NCBI GenBank assembly: GCA_027382625.1
Contig: JAJKFJ010022785.1
Location: 124,001-188,000, forward strand
DNA from: Tetmemena sp. SeJ-2015
Taxonomy: Eukaryota > Ciliophora > Spirotrichea > Sporadotrichida > Oxytrichidae
Direction: 5' to 3'
DNA: 64,000 nucleotides
Shown here: positions 63,221 through 64,000 of the stretch, in pieces
Position numbering within the stretch: the first letter of the stretch is position 1
Layout of the letters: the number at the start of each line of letters is the position of its first letter
The notes under the pieces: model-generated
What the model was told of the DNA's origin: nothing
Seen by the model: the letters and a program-made list of their open reading frames with translations, nothing else
Databases searched by the model: none
Program-made: the position numbers and the translations under genes

Positions 63221-64000
63221 GTGAGGCGGTCGAAACATAACTATAAAATATATATAGTCAAATGAAACTGAGATAGGATGAATCGTGGAGAATATTTTAA
63301 TAAAAATCGATTTTGACTTAGAAATAATTTAGAGCACGATAAATAAGAATATAGAAATCATACATTTTCTTAATCAAAGTTATCCTAATATAATCCATAA
63401 TGAATTACTTCACCTATGCACAATATAAAAATCCTCTAGAATTAAAAATAAATTATTATTTTTCATTTTATATTTAGATAATTTCCATTTTTTATTTCAT
63501 TAATTTAATTTAATCATTTTTTTCCTATTTCACAATTAGAATGAATAATAATTCCTATTATAATACTTAAAACTAAAGAGAGCTCATAAAAGGCTGTAAT
63601 ATTAGTTTTTAATATATTATTTTCTAGAGTGACAATAAAAAGAATCGAAATAGTTGGGACAAAGGTCAATGATCAAGCACCCATATCTTGCTAGAAATTA
63701 GGATTTCTTTATAAAAATAAAACTAATATAAGTTCTGTTTCATGCGTTTTAAAGAAAATATATTAATTTTGAGACATTTGAGATTTTAAAAGCGCTAAAC
63801 TAGAATTAAAAATCTGGGTAAAGGAATGAAGTACACACCCCTCACTTTTTACGATCAAAATTTATTAAAAAACGTCAAATAGGCAAATATTGTATAAAAA
63901 TATCAAAAATAAAGAAATTTTTGCTTTTAAAATGTCCATGAAGGTAAAAAATTTATGATTTCAAATTTAATGAAATGACCTTAAAATTATTTCCTATCTC
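63221..64000. other. AT-rich noncoding end of window
   Basis: No supported gene. The phrase TTGAGACATTTGAGA at about 63769 echoes the GAGAC repeat at 51 kb. Confidence 0.45.

Overview
This window reads as germline (micronuclear) DNA of a spirotrich ciliate of the Oxytricha/Stylonychia kind. It is AT-rich. Conserved proteins read through only if TAA and TAG are Gln and TGA is the stop, and introns are short (18-35 nt, GT..AG). Many genes are cut by AT-rich segments of 14-340 bp flanked by a 3-11 bp direct repeat (pointer). Deleting the segment plus one pointer copy restores the frame. These are internal eliminated sequences (IESs) between macronucleus-destined segments (MDSs). Several genes also need single-base corrections, mostly in homopolymers, which look like assembly errors. 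Because TAA and TAG are sense, many real reading frames look closed under the standard code.

Layout. 1-11.8 kb: a 5'-truncated cyclic-nucleotide-gated channel (+), a four-EF-hand calcium-dependent kinase (-), a secreted acid-lipase family protein (+) and an FLVCR-like MFS transporter (-). 12.9-30 kb: a run of at least nine IES-riddled genes, mostly on the minus strand, that I do not recognise; two share a DELLxLSDE motif. A dispersed repeat (R1) and an imperfect tandem duplication of about 0.8 kb lie among them. 30.9-42.5 kb: an RCC1-repeat protein (+), a coiled-coil protein (-), a NEK-like kinase (-) and a kelch-repeat protein. The kelch gene is scrambled: its C-terminal MDS is inverted and lies inside a 1,018-bp insertion in the RCC1 gene, joined by an 11-bp pointer. 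42.9-43.4 kb: the 3' half of glutamine synthetase.

43.4-53.9 kb: a 10.4-kb segment bounded by a perfect 36-bp inverted repeat. It carries a SecA-like helicase, an unidentified protein, a DD34E transposase and a C2H2 plus MT-A70 methyltransferase protein. Its genes have introns but no IESs, unlike every gene to its left. I read it as a large germline-limited mobile element; this is the main candidate for an undescribed system. The glutamine synthetase fragment stops about 10 bp from its left repeat.

53.9-64 kb: mostly AT-rich, apparently germline-limited DNA. It holds a roughly 1-kb foldback palindrome, an R1 copy, a short inverted-repeat element, an 896-bp foldback inserted at TA inside another R1 copy, and a GC-richer island of decayed coding sequence.

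How the parts relate: the flanking genes are ordinary signalling, transport and cytoskeletal genes that must be cut out and rejoined during macronuclear development. The 10.4-kb element and the foldbacks are the kind of DNA that is eliminated, and the element itself encodes plausible DNA-handling activities.
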